Shown here piece by piece: positions 35,865 to 44,560 of a DNA stretch of 64,000 nucleotides. A program made the translations under genes and the position numbers. Under the pieces are notes generated by a model. The model had not been told where the DNA came from, ran no database searches, and saw only the letters and a list, made by a program, of their open reading frames with translations. Positions within the stretch are counted from its first letter, which is position 1, and each line of letters begins with the position of its first letter. Source of the stretch: CAXBGS01 sp963975425 (GTDB lineage Bacteria > Planctomycetota > Planctomycetia > Pirellulales > Pirellulaceae); assembly GCA_963975425.1 (NCBI GenBank), contig CAXBGS010000018.1, positions 62,001-126,000 on the forward strand, in the 5' to 3' direction.

Positions 35865-37637
35865 CTAGCGAGAGATCAGACGGGCGCGAATCCGATTGCC
35901 GTGTTCCTGCGGGACGCCTTCGGTCTTGTACAATTCGACCGCCCGGTCAACGTCGCCCAGTTTTTCGGCCGTGCGCGCCAAGTTGTACCGTGCGGCGGGC
36001 TCCCAAAACGATTGCTGAGACTCATCCAACACACGATCATCTAACCACGACATCGCGGTATCGTATCGCCCATCGTCGTATTGAACCAAGCTAAGCCAAT
36101 AGGTTGCGGTGCGTTTGCCCAACCGCAACAACCCCTGCACTTGTTGGACCTGACGGTCATAGGTCTCTCGGTCGGACCGCAACTCGCGACGTATACCGTA
36201 CGCTTTTTGCAAATCTACATCGATTCGCAAATCATCGATCTCGAATTCCGGTGCACGTTGAGTCAAGTAATAAGTCCGTGCACCTTTTTCGTCTTCGATG
36301 TCATCGTCGGCAAAGCGTCCGTGCAAATGTTCCCAGCGACCTTGGGCGAGCTGCTTGGCGGACGGAAACTCGGCGTCCAGCATCGCCCAACGCGAGTGGT
36401 ACCAGAAACCGACGCGGGGATCACGCTCGGCGGCCACTTGCAATTGCGCGCGATAGAGTTCGGCCAATAGCGGCACTTGCCATAACCGCACACCGGCAAC
36501 CCCCGATTGATCATCCCATTGTTTCGTTTGATCATCGGCGTCGACATAGACTCGCATGCGTCGCTGTCCGGTCAATCCCGCCTGCAACCGTTTCATGCGC
36601 GGACTCAGTGACACGGGCAAGGCGTTTAGCAACGCGATGTTCTGCTGCACGTCATCTTTGCTAAATCGATAGTCAAAAAAGCCGGGCACATTCAACCGGC
36701 GCATCACCGAAGCGTCTTTGCGTGCTTGGTCCAACGTGGCGATTCCGACTTGCCCGGGCCCGGGGATGTAGGTGCCAAGCTCTGTTTCAAACAAGTAGAC
36801 CTCTTGGCCGATTCGCACGCCGACGGCCCACGGATTCAACTCGCCCGATTCCGCCGATTGCACCGCCAGCACAGCGGCCGGAATATCCGCTTGCCGACAC
36901 AGTTGCGTAAAGACTCCGGCCCGTTGCAGCCAGTCGCCGGTGCCACGCCACAAAGTTTCGTAATCGGTCTGGCGGTAACCGGGACCTTGAAAGGTCATGC
37001 CTAACGCGAACTGCGGTGGCGACGGAAAATCGGCACCTTGCTGACTGGGTTCAAGCGCGACGTTACGCACCATCCAATCAAACAACCGTGATGCGGTCCT
37101 TAGCTTTCCTGCGTCGTCTTCGCCCAGGTCCGATTCGACCGAATCAAACCAATCGCTCAGCACCGGATCGTCTTTGCCCTCTTGGTCGACCCAGCGGACA
37201 ACTTGTCGATACAAATAGCTGTCGCGCAAATGGTTGACGTCTGACTTGGAAAAGTTCGGCTGCAAGACAAAGACCGACGACTTTTCAACCGGCAATAAAT
37301 CGCTGATCGTGCTGAGAATTTCGGGCGCGTCGGCCGAGCCAGATTTGTCGTCGTTACCCGGCGCGTCCTGTCGCCACTTGTTCAAGTGATACGTGATTTG
37401 CTGCGTCGCACTTTCGCGATTCAGATCAACAAAGTCCGACAACAGTTGAAACGTTTCGCCCAAGTGGTCTTGGACATTCTTGGACCGTGACTGCTCTTGT
37501 CGACGATTCTGGATCTCGCGAACCAAGTCGGCGTCGTCGCCGCAACCCGCGATCACAAGCAAGACGACGACCAGCCCGCCAAGCGGGAAACACATGGCAG
37601 AGGCTTTGGCGTCGGCCGAAAATGGAAGAACATTCAT
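35865..37637 (-). CDS. Predicted lipoprotein with transglutaminase-like and TPR-like parts
   Basis: 590 residues from ATG 37637. A lipoprotein signal ends in the lipobox VIAGC (Cys about 32) before GDDADLVRE. The middle (about 180-280) resembles a transglutaminase-like fold: LWRGTGDWLQRAGVFTQLCR, QADIPAAVLAVQS and NPWAVGVRIGQEVYLFETEL with Cys, Asp and His/Glu candidates in order, though I cannot confirm a complete triad. The C-terminal ~120 residues contain TPR-like helices (YNLARTAEKLGDVDRAVELY). Last gene of a minus-strand run after kdsA (54-bp gap); envelope-located. Confidence 0.75.
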   Translation of the reverse strand: MNVLPFSADAKASAMCFPLGGLVVVLLVIAGCGDDADLVREIQNRRQEQSRSKNVQDHLGETFQLLSDFVDLNRESATQQITYHLNKWRQDAPGNDDKSGSADAPEILSTISDLLPVEKSSVFVLQPNFSKSDVNHLRDSYLYRQVVRWVDQEGKDDPVLSDWFDSVESDLGEDDAGKLRTASRLFDWMVRNVALEPSQQGADFPSPPQFALGMTFQGPGYRQTDYETLWRGTGDWLQRAGVFTQLCRQADIPAAVLAVQSAESGELNPWAVGVRIGQEVYLFETELGTYIPGPGQVGIATLDQARKDASVMRRLNVPGFFDYRFSKDDVQQNIALLNALPVSLSPRMKRLQAGLTGQRRMRVYVDADDQTKQWDDQSGVAGVRLWQVPLLAELYRAQLQVAAERDPRVGFWYHSRWAMLDAEFPSAKQLAQGRWEHLHGRFADDDIEDEKGARTYYLTQRAPEFEIDDLRIDVDLQKAYGIRRELRSDRETYDRQVQQVQGLLRLGKRTATYWLSLVQYDDGRYDTAMSWLDDRVLDESQQSFWEPAARYNLARTAEKLGDVDRAVELYKTEGVPQEHGNRIRARLISR

Positions 37638-37691
37638 CAAAGCGAGTCTTTTGGCAGAATCTCAATTAACAGCAAGCGAGCCACGATGTCG

Positions 37692-38579
37692 CTACGACGC
37701 CACCGCGTCGCGGATGCGTAACAGGCGATCAATCATCGAGGGAAAATCATCAAGCGGGATCATATTCGCTCCATCGCTGGGCGACGTCATCGGATCGGGG
37801 TGAGTTTCGAAAAAGATCGCATCGATACCCGTTGCTACGGCAGCACGGGCCAATGGTTCGACCATTTCGCGATTCCCACCGGTCGCACCGCCCAGTCCGC
37901 CGGGACGCTGGACACTGTGGGTTGCGTCAAAAACGACTGGAACCCCCAGCGAGCGCATGATGACCAGCCCCTGCATGTCGTTGACCAAGCGGCCGTAACC
38001 AAAAAACGTCCCGCGTTCGCATAGCAACACGCCGCCGTCGCCACTGCCTTGGACTTTTCTCGCGACATACGTCATGTCTTCGGGCGACATGAATTGTCCT
38101 TTCTTGACGTTCACCGGTCGGCCGGTTCTTGCCGCGGCGACCAATAAATCGGTCTGCCGAGCCAGAAATGCCGGGATCTGCAACAGATCGCAAACTTCGG
38201 CGACCGGACTTGCTTGTTCGGGCAGATGGATGTCCGTGGTTGTCGGCAATCCCGTTTGCCGAGCTACCTCTGCCAGCATCTGCAGACCTTCGTCGATCCC
38301 CGGACCACGCTGGGCATCCAAGCTGGTCCGGTTGGCTTTATCAAACGATGCCTTGAAAACGACATTCAAGTCGTCTCGCTGGTTTAGCTGCACCAACGTA
38401 TCGGCAATGCGCTGGGTCACTTCGGCCGTCTGCAGTACGCAGGGTCCCGCGATCAGCATCAATGGTTGGCCGGGACCACATAAGTAGGGTCCCACCCGTA
38501 CCGGTTCAGGCCGCGTCGGTGCCGCATTCGGATTCGGGTCAGAGGCCGATGAATCGGGGGAAGATGAGCTGGTATTCAT
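37692..38579 (-). CDS. kdsA: 3-deoxy-8-phosphooctulonate synthase
   Basis: Condenses arabinose-5-phosphate with phosphoenolpyruvate to make Kdo-8-phosphate, the precursor of the inner-core sugar of lipopolysaccharide; cytoplasmic. 295 residues from ATG 38579 (the longer frame adds 28 residues). Conserved: LMLIAGPCVLQT, FKASFDKANRTSLDAQRGPG, TDIHLPEQ, VNVKKGQFMSPEDM, CERGTFFGYGRLVNDM, FDATHSVQRPG, IFFETHPDPM. The Cys in AGPC together with the His, Glu and Asp of THS, FETHPD mark the metal-dependent class. The ~25-residue N-terminal extension is Ser/Pro/Asn-rich. Middle gene of a minus-strand run. Confidence 0.95.
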   Translation of the reverse strand: MNTSSSSPDSSASDPNPNAAPTRPEPVRVGPYLCGPGQPLMLIAGPCVLQTAEVTQRIADTLVQLNQRDDLNVVFKASFDKANRTSLDAQRGPGIDEGLQMLAEVARQTGLPTTTDIHLPEQASPVAEVCDLLQIPAFLARQTDLLVAAARTGRPVNVKKGQFMSPEDMTYVARKVQGSGDGGVLLCERGTFFGYGRLVNDMQGLVIMRSLGVPVVFDATHSVQRPGGLGGATGGNREMVEPLARAAVATGIDAIFFETHPDPMTSPSDGANMIPLDDFPSMIDRLLRIRDAVAS

Positions 38580-38708
38580 CCCCAAATCTTCGATCATTCC
38601 AGGCAATGTCGCAATCACGGGCAGATCGCAAGAAAATAGATCTTGCGAAATCGGGGTGACCATCCGACCCAGAGCCGATCAAGCAATGACAACGCTGGAA
38701 TCGAACAG

Positions 38709-39881
38709 CTAGCCCGGCGTGACCGGTACACGCAAGTGAATGCGTTGAGGAATCGTTTCGATCGTCAATGGCAAGTGACCGGCGTAGTCGCCATCGAGCT
38801 GGTACGGTACGCGTTGATCCGATGTGATGTGGACCCGTTTGGCCGTGCGTCGCACCACGTCTTGAAATCGTTGGTGGCGGCCCAGCTTGATGCCCGCGAC
38901 GTACCGAAGCCCGCTCCACAGCGATCCGCGCGTGAACAAGATGGCGTCCAGCCGGCCGTCATTGCCAACAGCGTCAGGCTCGATCAACAAATCGCCCCCG
39001 TACTTGGGCAAATTGAACACCATCGCCCAGCAACAACGGATTGACGTCGATTCGGCCGAATCGGTTTGCAGCACGGGTCGCTCGCCCGCAAGACTGTCAC
39101 TGGACCGGGATCGGCCCAACGGCGGCCCACTCGACGGCGGCCCACTCGACGGCGGCCCATTCGTCACTGCATCACCGCATGGCGAATCACCGATCGCGTC
39201 GGTGACGATCGCCGCTGGCTGGGCACCCGCGTCCGCACCGACCGCAGCGTCCATTCGCACGCGAAGGGCAGGGAAGTGGTATCGACGCATCGCTCGCCAG
39301 ATCGGGCCCGCGTAGCTAAGCCGGTTGATATGTCCTTTGCGAGTCAGATGCAGCGCACGCACGACTTCGGCATCAAATCCGCACGACGCCATGACCAAAA
39401 AAAGTTTCCCATTGGCCCGTCCGGCGTCCAGCCAATACGAATCGCCGCGGACGATCGTGTCGAACACAGATTCGGCCGCCGATGTGTACCCGAACTGGCG
39501 TGCCAGCAGGTTTTCCGTCCCCAGCGGCATCGGGACCATCGGTATCCGGGGCGTCACGTGTTCGGCGACCAACGAAACCGTTCCATCGCCACCGGCTGCG
39601 ACAACCAAATCGGCGCCGGTCGGTTCTTGTTGCGCGCGTGAATCGAACTGTTGCAGATCCGAAATCTTATCGGTCGCGGTGACCTCCACACCGGCTTGCT
39701 GCAGACGATCGATGAGTTGGGGCAACTGTTCACGGCCCAATCCCGTGCCGGCTTTGGGACTCATCACGATCATCACACGGCGAGGCGGCATCAGCGGCGA
39801 GGATGCCCCCTTGGTCGGCTTGATGGCGCACGAGGGTTCGTGGTTGGAAACTTCCGTTTCACGACGTTTTTCGTTAGCCAT
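38709..39881 (-). CDS. Diacylglycerol/lipid kinase family protein (YegS/DgkB type)
   Basis: 390 residues from ATG 39881. The catalytic domain shows VMIVMSPKAGTG, AAGGDGTVSLVAEH (GGDG at about 97-100), VPMPLGTENLLARQFGY and YWLDAGRANGKLFLVMASCG, the nucleotide-binding and catalytic elements of DAGK_cat proteins. The C-terminal beta-sandwich domain includes YGGDLLIEPDAVGNDGRLDA and VPYQLDGDYAG. Between the two, about residues 230-270, an insert carries three copies of SSGPP from the 15-bp DNA repeat at 39121. Likely phosphorylates a lipid; substrate not fixed. Upstream of kdsA (129-bp gap). Confidence 0.85.
   Translation of the reverse strand: MANEKRRETEVSNHEPSCAIKPTKGASSPLMPPRRVMIVMSPKAGTGLGREQLPQLIDRLQQAGVEVTATDKISDLQQFDSRAQQEPTGADLVVAAGGDGTVSLVAEHVTPRIPMVPMPLGTENLLARQFGYTSAAESVFDTIVRGDSYWLDAGRANGKLFLVMASCGFDAEVVRALHLTRKGHINRLSYAGPIWRAMRRYHFPALRVRMDAAVGADAGAQPAAIVTDAIGDSPCGDAVTNGPPSSGPPSSGPPLGRSRSSDSLAGERPVLQTDSAESTSIRCCWAMVFNLPKYGGDLLIEPDAVGNDGRLDAILFTRGSLWSGLRYVAGIKLGRHQRFQDVVRRTAKRVHITSDQRVPYQLDGDYAGHLPLTIETIPQRIHLRVPVTPG
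39121..39165 (-). repeat. 15-bp in-frame repeat inside the lipid kinase gene
   Basis: GGCGGCCCACTCGAC at 39121, 39136 and 39151 (the last diverged). On the coding minus strand it encodes SSGPP-type pentapeptides in a loop insert, so length changes keep the frame. Confidence 0.85.
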
Positions 39882-40082
39882 CAACTTGCTCGCAACCTAG
39901 ATTTCAGCGGAATCCGAATCGGCGGACCGCAAGTCGGCTGATTTCGAATCGGTGCTGGTCGGAATGACTGGTTTGATCGGTACGACCCGTGCGAGTTGGC
40001 TCTGGGGCCAAATGGACTGGTCAAAGCCGAATCGGTTTTCGGAAGGGTTCCCTGACTTTCTCATCGTAAACGAGACTCACCT

Positions 40083-40550
40083 GTGAAACTGATTCGCCGC
40101 TATTGGGCTGCCGGATTGATCTTGCTGATGGTCGCTATTCACGCGTCCGTCATCGGGTATGTACGTAGTCGTGTTTCACGCCTCAGCGAGATGGCAAGTA
40201 CGGCCGTCGAGATCGGAACGTTTCGATTTCAGACGGTCAAGGATCCTGACAAGGTTTACCATTTTCAACTGCACGCGGTGGTCGATCCGGCCAAACAACA
40301 CCGCGGACGCGACCGAATCATTCAAATGCGGATGGAAATCGTCGAAGCGTCAGAACAGATGCTGCGACAAGTCGATCCGAATTGGTTAGAGGATCCGACG
40401 CAGAGCCAGATTCGCGACCAGTTGATGGCCGTCGTCCAGCGGAACCTGGACGAACCCCTGGTTCAACGCGTTCTCATCACCAATTGGCTGGAATTGCCTG
40501 TCCAATCGGTCGGTTTTGGCGCCGATCCCTCCGCGATGGCAAGCCGCTAA
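40083..40550 (+). CDS. Small membrane-anchored protein, FliL-like by pattern
   Basis: 155 residues from GTG 40083. An N-terminal helix (about 8-28: WAAGLILLMVAIHASVIGYV) and a periplasmic domain of one strand set plus a helix-rich end: RIIQMRMEIVEASEQMLRQV, IRDQLMAVVQRNLDEPLVQR, VLITNWLELPVQSVGF. The order strand, helix, IRDQL, VLITNWLEL resembles FliL-type stomatin-like domains, but there are no flagellar genes nearby and the likeness is weak. An inverted repeat follows 12 bp after the stop. Function unknown. Confidence 0.6.
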   Translation: MKLIRRYWAAGLILLMVAIHASVIGYVRSRVSRLSEMASTAVEIGTFRFQTVKDPDKVYHFQLHAVVDPAKQHRGRDRIIQMRMEIVEASEQMLRQVDPNWLEDPTQSQIRDQLMAVVQRNLDEPLVQRVLITNWLELPVQSVGFGADPSAMASR

Positions 40551-40562
40551 ATCGACGCCATC

Positions 40563-40587
40563 ACGCGGCGGTGATCCCCCGCCGCGT
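40563..40587 (+). terminator. GC-rich hairpin after the 155-residue protein gene
   Basis: ACGCGGCGG (40563-40571) pairs perfectly with CCGCCGCGT (40579-40587) around a 7-nt loop, 12 bp after the stop. No T-tract follows, so it may act as a processing or stalling structure rather than an intrinsic terminator. Confidence 0.5.
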
Positions 40588-40958
40588 AAATCGCCACGCT
40601 TGCCAGCCTCGGTTTTGCACGTTTCGATCCGTGATCGATGCAGCCGGCCTCCGTTGATAGTAGAGCCCGCTGGATGGGAAATCTGCGCGCTTTAGCGCCG
40701 TGCATTCCCGTCTTAGGCACACGTATTCTTTGCGGGAACGTCCTGGTTTACGGGAACCTGCGCCACCCCCGGATAAATCCGCCTTGTGGCAGCGAGCGAT
40801 CGGTTGGTAGTTACCGGAGACCGATGAGTTTCCGCCGGACAAATACCGACCATTTGAATAGCATGCCGAACCTTTTTCGTTCGTTCCCGACTACGCAGAT
40901 CGGCCGCTGCGCCCCTCGCCCAGCCGATGGGATTGGTCGTCGGCTGCGTTATCGAACG
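40588..40958. other. Leader region of the BamA-type gene
   Basis: This stretch is open in the frame of the downstream gene, so the start of that gene is uncertain. In-frame ATGs occur at 40824 (with GGAGA four bases before it) and 40863. The translated 40638-40958 part has many Arg/Pro/Cys residues and no recognisable domain, so it is more probably leader than coding. Nothing else is seen. Confidence 0.45.
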
Positions 40959-42371
40959 ATGCCCTATCTCGATGGCATTGCACGATTAATCGCCATCGCG
41001 ATCGTTCTCGTCGTGACCCACCTGACCGCGCCGGCACAGTTCGGCGGCGGTGCACCTGGTGGAGGCGCAGGCGGCGGCGCCAATGCACCGGCACCCGAAG
41101 TCAAACCCAAATTCCGCGATCACATCAATTCGCAAGACGGGCTGCCGATCCGGCGCGAAAAAGGCGATGCCCTGGTCGCCGACGTGACCATCACTGGCAA
41201 TCGCTCGATCAGCACGATTGCGATCATGCAAAAGATCGAGACGCGTAAAGATCGCTTTTACGATTACGAAACCGTCTTGGGCGACGTCCGCCGATTGAAC
41301 GACATGGGTTCGTTCGACCACGTGACATTTCAACTCGACGAACGGGCCGACGGGATGGCGGTCAAATTCATCGTCCGCGAAAGGCCCACCATCTCTCGCG
41401 TTGTCTTTCATGGTAACCGCGGACTGAACGACCGAGAACTCAAAGGCCGCGCCGGGCTGAACCCCAAAGATCCACGCAGCGAATTTTCGATCGAGTCGGC
41501 CCGCCGGCGATTGGTCGAGTACTACAAAGAAGAAGGTTTCAATCAAGTCGCGATCACGTCGACGATCGGTCTGAATGACGATCCGGGAATGGTCGTCTTT
41601 CGCATCAACGAAGGACCGCTGGAACGTATCGCCAAAATCAATATCGAAGGCAACACGATCTTGACCGAAGCGCGGCTAAAGAAAGTCATCAAAAGCCGGG
41701 GACCGGCCGTCGGCGTCGTGCGTCACGTCGGCAACAAAGCGGACTTTGCAAAGATCGACGAAGACGTCAACGTGCTGGCACGCATGTACCACAACCTGGG
41801 TTACCTGACCGCTACCGTTGGGCGACGAAAACAGTACGACGCGTCCGGCAAATGGGTCACCGTGACGTTTGTGATCAACGAAGGTCCCCGATTCAAAATC
41901 AACGACATTCAAATCATCGGCAATCAATTCGTAACCACCGATTCGCTGCGAGAAAGACTCGAACTGAAACCGGGTGATAACTTTGATGGCACGATCATGC
42001 GACGTGACGTCGGCGAACTGACCTACGGATACGGCGAACTTGGATTCATCTATGCCGAAGTCGAACCACAAACGGTGATGCGAGACGAAGCGAACGAAGT
42101 GGACTTGGTCTACAAGATCACCGAAGGCGACCGCTGGAAGATCGGCGAAATCAGAGTCAACATCGAAGGCGAACCGCACCTGATGCGTGAGACGACGATG
42201 CTGAACTTGATCGACCTGCGCGAAGGCGATTTCATCGATCGACGCACCTTAGAACGTAATACGCTTCGTCTAGAACGAAGTCAGCTGCTGGAAACGAACC
42301 CACAGATCGCGGACCCTCCCGACATCAAGGTGGTTCCTCGAGACGAAGCCGACGACCTGCTGGGTTACTAA
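40959..42371 (+). CDS. BamA-type POTRA-repeat protein without a barrel
   Basis: Exported protein made only of POTRA domains. ATG 40959 gives a signal peptide (GIARLIAIAIVLVVTHLTAP, cleavage near APAQ); ATG 40824 has the better ribosome-binding site and would add 45 residues. After a Gly-rich linker come about five POTRA repeats: VADVTITGNRSISTIAIMQK, ISRVVFHGNRGLNDRELKGR, IAKINIEGNTILTEARLKKV, FKINDIQIIGNQFVTTDSLR and WKIGEIRVNIEGEPHLMRET. BamA normally continues into a 16-strand barrel; here the frame stops at TAA and the barrel is a separate gene starting at the last base of that stop (TAATG). Periplasmic; should help fold outer-membrane proteins. Confidence 0.88.
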   Translation: MPYLDGIARLIAIAIVLVVTHLTAPAQFGGGAPGGGAGGGANAPAPEVKPKFRDHINSQDGLPIRREKGDALVADVTITGNRSISTIAIMQKIETRKDRFYDYETVLGDVRRLNDMGSFDHVTFQLDERADGMAVKFIVRERPTISRVVFHGNRGLNDRELKGRAGLNPKDPRSEFSIESARRRLVEYYKEEGFNQVAITSTIGLNDDPGMVVFRINEGPLERIAKINIEGNTILTEARLKKVIKSRGPAVGVVRHVGNKADFAKIDEDVNVLARMYHNLGYLTATVGRRKQYDASGKWVTVTFVINEGPRFKINDIQIIGNQFVTTDSLRERLELKPGDNFDGTIMRRDVGELTYGYGELGFIYAEVEPQTVMRDEANEVDLVYKITEGDRWKIGEIRVNIEGEPHLMRETTMLNLIDLREGDFIDRRTLERNTLRLERSQLLETNPQIADPPDIKVVPRDEADDLLGY

Positions 42372-44410
42372 TGCAACACGACTCCCCTTATCACTCGCGC
42401 GGCGAAGCTGACGGAATGATGAACTCACCTGACACACCGACGGGTCGAACCGGCCACCGGCTGGCCGATGCAGGCTGCTGGTTGGCCGCAGGCGCGCTGC
42501 TGTGCTGTTTCGGCGGCTGTGTTTCGTTGACCAGCGTTGCCGATGGCGACGGCTTTCCCGTCTCGATCGTCCCAGCCTCGGACACGTCCAATTCGGTCGC
42601 CGGTGACGTGACCCCCAACGCCCCGATGGGAAAACTGTATCCGCCACCGACCGCCGACTCGCTGGCCGGCCCTGTCGCGGATGCCGCCGTGGCTAATGCC
42701 GCTGTCTCGCATGCCGCTGTCTCGCATGCCGCTGGTTCCGATACGGCTGTGCGTCAAGCTTCCGCGTTCGATGATTCGGGTGTCGATGATTCGGGTGTCG
42801 CTAGTGGATCACGCTATGTCGCCCGACAATTCCCGGTCGGCCCCGCCAATAACGGCGCGCAACCAAGCCAACCCGTCCAGCAAGTTCAGTACGGCCAGCC
42901 CACGACTTACGGCCAAGGTTCCGCATACGGACAGTCATCAGCGTACGGACAGCCGGCCGGCAACGGGCAAACAGGTACCTATGGTCAAGCAGGCACCTAC
43001 GGTACACCCAGCACATACCCGGGTACCGGCTCTGCCGCTGGCAACGGCTATACCTACACACCGCCGACCGGTCCGCCTTTGCCACCGGGTTCCAGCTATT
43101 CGGCGCCAAACTTGCCGCCCGCCGGCCAGCCGAACCCGTACGCGCCGCCACAACCAGCCCCCTCGCCCAGCTATCCGCAAACCTATGGCCAAACGACCGT
43201 CTCGCCGCCCCGGCCTGTCGTGTCGTATCAGAACGCGCCGAATGTGTTGAACACGCCATCGATTGGCGACAACATTTTCGGCCCGGGAACCGGGCCCGGT
43301 GCGGCGCCCGCGCCGCCATTGTTCACCCCGACGGTGCGCGAAGCCGACCTGATCATCAATGGTTACCCGGCACGTACCGGACGCATCATGATCGGGGGTG
43401 CTGTCAACAGTGACGCCGGCGTGACCGGACAAATCACGGTCGACGAACGCAACTTTGACATCACGCGTTGGCCACGATCGTTTCAGGACTTATTCAGTGG
43501 AACGGCATTCCGCGGTGCCGGCGAAACATTCCGCTTAGAAGCTGCACCGGGCAGTGATTTCCAGCGGTACACGATTAACTATGCCCAGCCGAATCTGTTT
43601 CGATACTTACCGTTCAGTTTCTCGATCAGCGGATTTTTGTACGATCGACGATTCACCGACTGGGACGAAAACCGTCTAGGTGCACGCACAAGCCTGGGGT
43701 ATCGAATCACGCCCGACTTGTCGCTCGCCGTCGGCGTCAGCGGTCAAAACGTCGAGGTGTCCAACCCTCGCCAAAGTGTCGCGCCACTGAACGCGGTCTT
43801 GGGTGACAACACTTTATTCAGCGGAAACATCTCGCTGACACACGACACACGCAACAGCGCCATCCAAGCCAGCAGCGGCCACTACTTTGAATTCAGTTTC
43901 GAAGAAGCGTTCGGCGATTTCGATTACGCTCGTTTCGAACTGGAATACCGTCAATACTGGTTGCTGGCCGAACGAGCCGACAGCAGTGGTAAGCAAACCA
44001 TTTCCTATTCAACGCAGCTCGGCTTTAGCGGCGACGACACACCCATCTTTGAAAACTTCTTTGCCGGCGGTTACGCCACGATTCGCGGCTTTGACTTTCG
44101 TGGTGCAAGCCCAGTCGATTCGGGTGTCGAAGTCGGTGGCCGATTCCAATGGCTGAACTCCATCGAATACATGTTCCCGATCACGGCCGATGACGCATTC
44201 CGAGGCGTTGCCTTTGTCGACTTCGGAACCGTTGAAAGCGACATCGAGATCAACGAGGAAAACTTTCGAGTCGCACCCGGCGTTGGTTTCCGCGTTGCAA
44301 TTCCAATGCTGGGCCCCGCGCCGTTGGCATTCGACTTTGCCTTTCCCGTCGCCAAAGCCGACACCGACGACGAACGCATGTTTAGCTTTTACATGAGTCT
44401 GATTCGATAG
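42371..44410 (+). CDS. Omp85/BamA-type outer-membrane barrel, predicted lipoprotein
   Basis: 679 residues. The N-terminus looks lipidated: a hydrophobic stretch ends in CCFGGC (Cys about 50); start codons at 42416/42419 would give a more normal signal. Residues about 95-310 are low-complexity: SHAAV and DSGV repeats, then YGQ/TYG- and Pro-rich sequence. The rest (about 320-679) is an Omp85 barrel: strands such as RYTINYAQPNLFRYLPFSFS and VSLTHDTRNSA-like repeats, the loop-6 motif IRGF at 571-574 (GGYATIRGFDFRG), and the C-terminal RVAPGVGFRVAIPMLGPAPL with final FSFYMSLIR. It has no POTRA domains of its own; these are on the coupled upstream gene. Surface/outer-membrane. Confidence 0.88.
   Translation: MQHDSPYHSRGEADGMMNSPDTPTGRTGHRLADAGCWLAAGALLCCFGGCVSLTSVADGDGFPVSIVPASDTSNSVAGDVTPNAPMGKLYPPPTADSLAGPVADAAVANAAVSHAAVSHAAGSDTAVRQASAFDDSGVDDSGVASGSRYVARQFPVGPANNGAQPSQPVQQVQYGQPTTYGQGSAYGQSSAYGQPAGNGQTGTYGQAGTYGTPSTYPGTGSAAGNGYTYTPPTGPPLPPGSSYSAPNLPPAGQPNPYAPPQPAPSPSYPQTYGQTTVSPPRPVVSYQNAPNVLNTPSIGDNIFGPGTGPGAAPAPPLFTPTVREADLIINGYPARTGRIMIGGAVNSDAGVTGQITVDERNFDITRWPRSFQDLFSGTAFRGAGETFRLEAAPGSDFQRYTINYAQPNLFRYLPFSFSISGFLYDRRFTDWDENRLGARTSLGYRITPDLSLAVGVSGQNVEVSNPRQSVAPLNAVLGDNTLFSGNISLTHDTRNSAIQASSGHYFEFSFEEAFGDFDYARFELEYRQYWLLAERADSSGKQTISYSTQLGFSGDDTPIFENFFAGGYATIRGFDFRGASPVDSGVEVGGRFQWLNSIEYMFPITADDAFRGVAFVDFGTVESDIEINEENFRVAPGVGFRVAIPMLGPAPLAFDFAFPVAKADTDDERMFSFYMSLIR
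42680..42805 (+). repeat. 15-bp in-frame repeats in the barrel gene
   Basis: GCTGTCTCGCATGCC-type units recur two to three times (about 42698-42745, encoding SHAAV), and GATTCGGGTGTCGAT occurs at about 42775 and, partly, 42790 (encoding DSGVD). They lie in the low-complexity linker, so expansions are tolerated. Confidence 0.75.
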
Positions 44411-44560
44411 AGGAAAAGAGGTCACAGGTCACAGGTCACAGGTCACAGGTCACAGGTCACAGGTCACAGGTCACAGAATGTTGGCCTGCTAGCGTTCCTG
44501 TCACCTTTTTGCCTGTTCCCTTTAACCTTCTCTACCTCCCCTACCTCCATTCTTCCAAAC
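44411..44560. repeat. Palindromic heptamer array between convergent genes (element 1)
   Basis: Left arm: eight perfect GGTCACA units at 44420-44475. Spacer of about 20 nt. Right arm: pyrimidine-rich and roughly complementary (TTCCTGTCACC near 44494-44504, then CCTGTTCCC, CTACCTCCCCTACCTCC to about 44550). The right arm encodes the C-terminal GGRGGREG and stop of dinB on the minus strand. Purine arm left, pyrimidine arm right, so the transcript can fold on itself in either direction. Same layout as the elements at 56.6, 58.9 and 60.9 kb. Confidence 0.85.
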
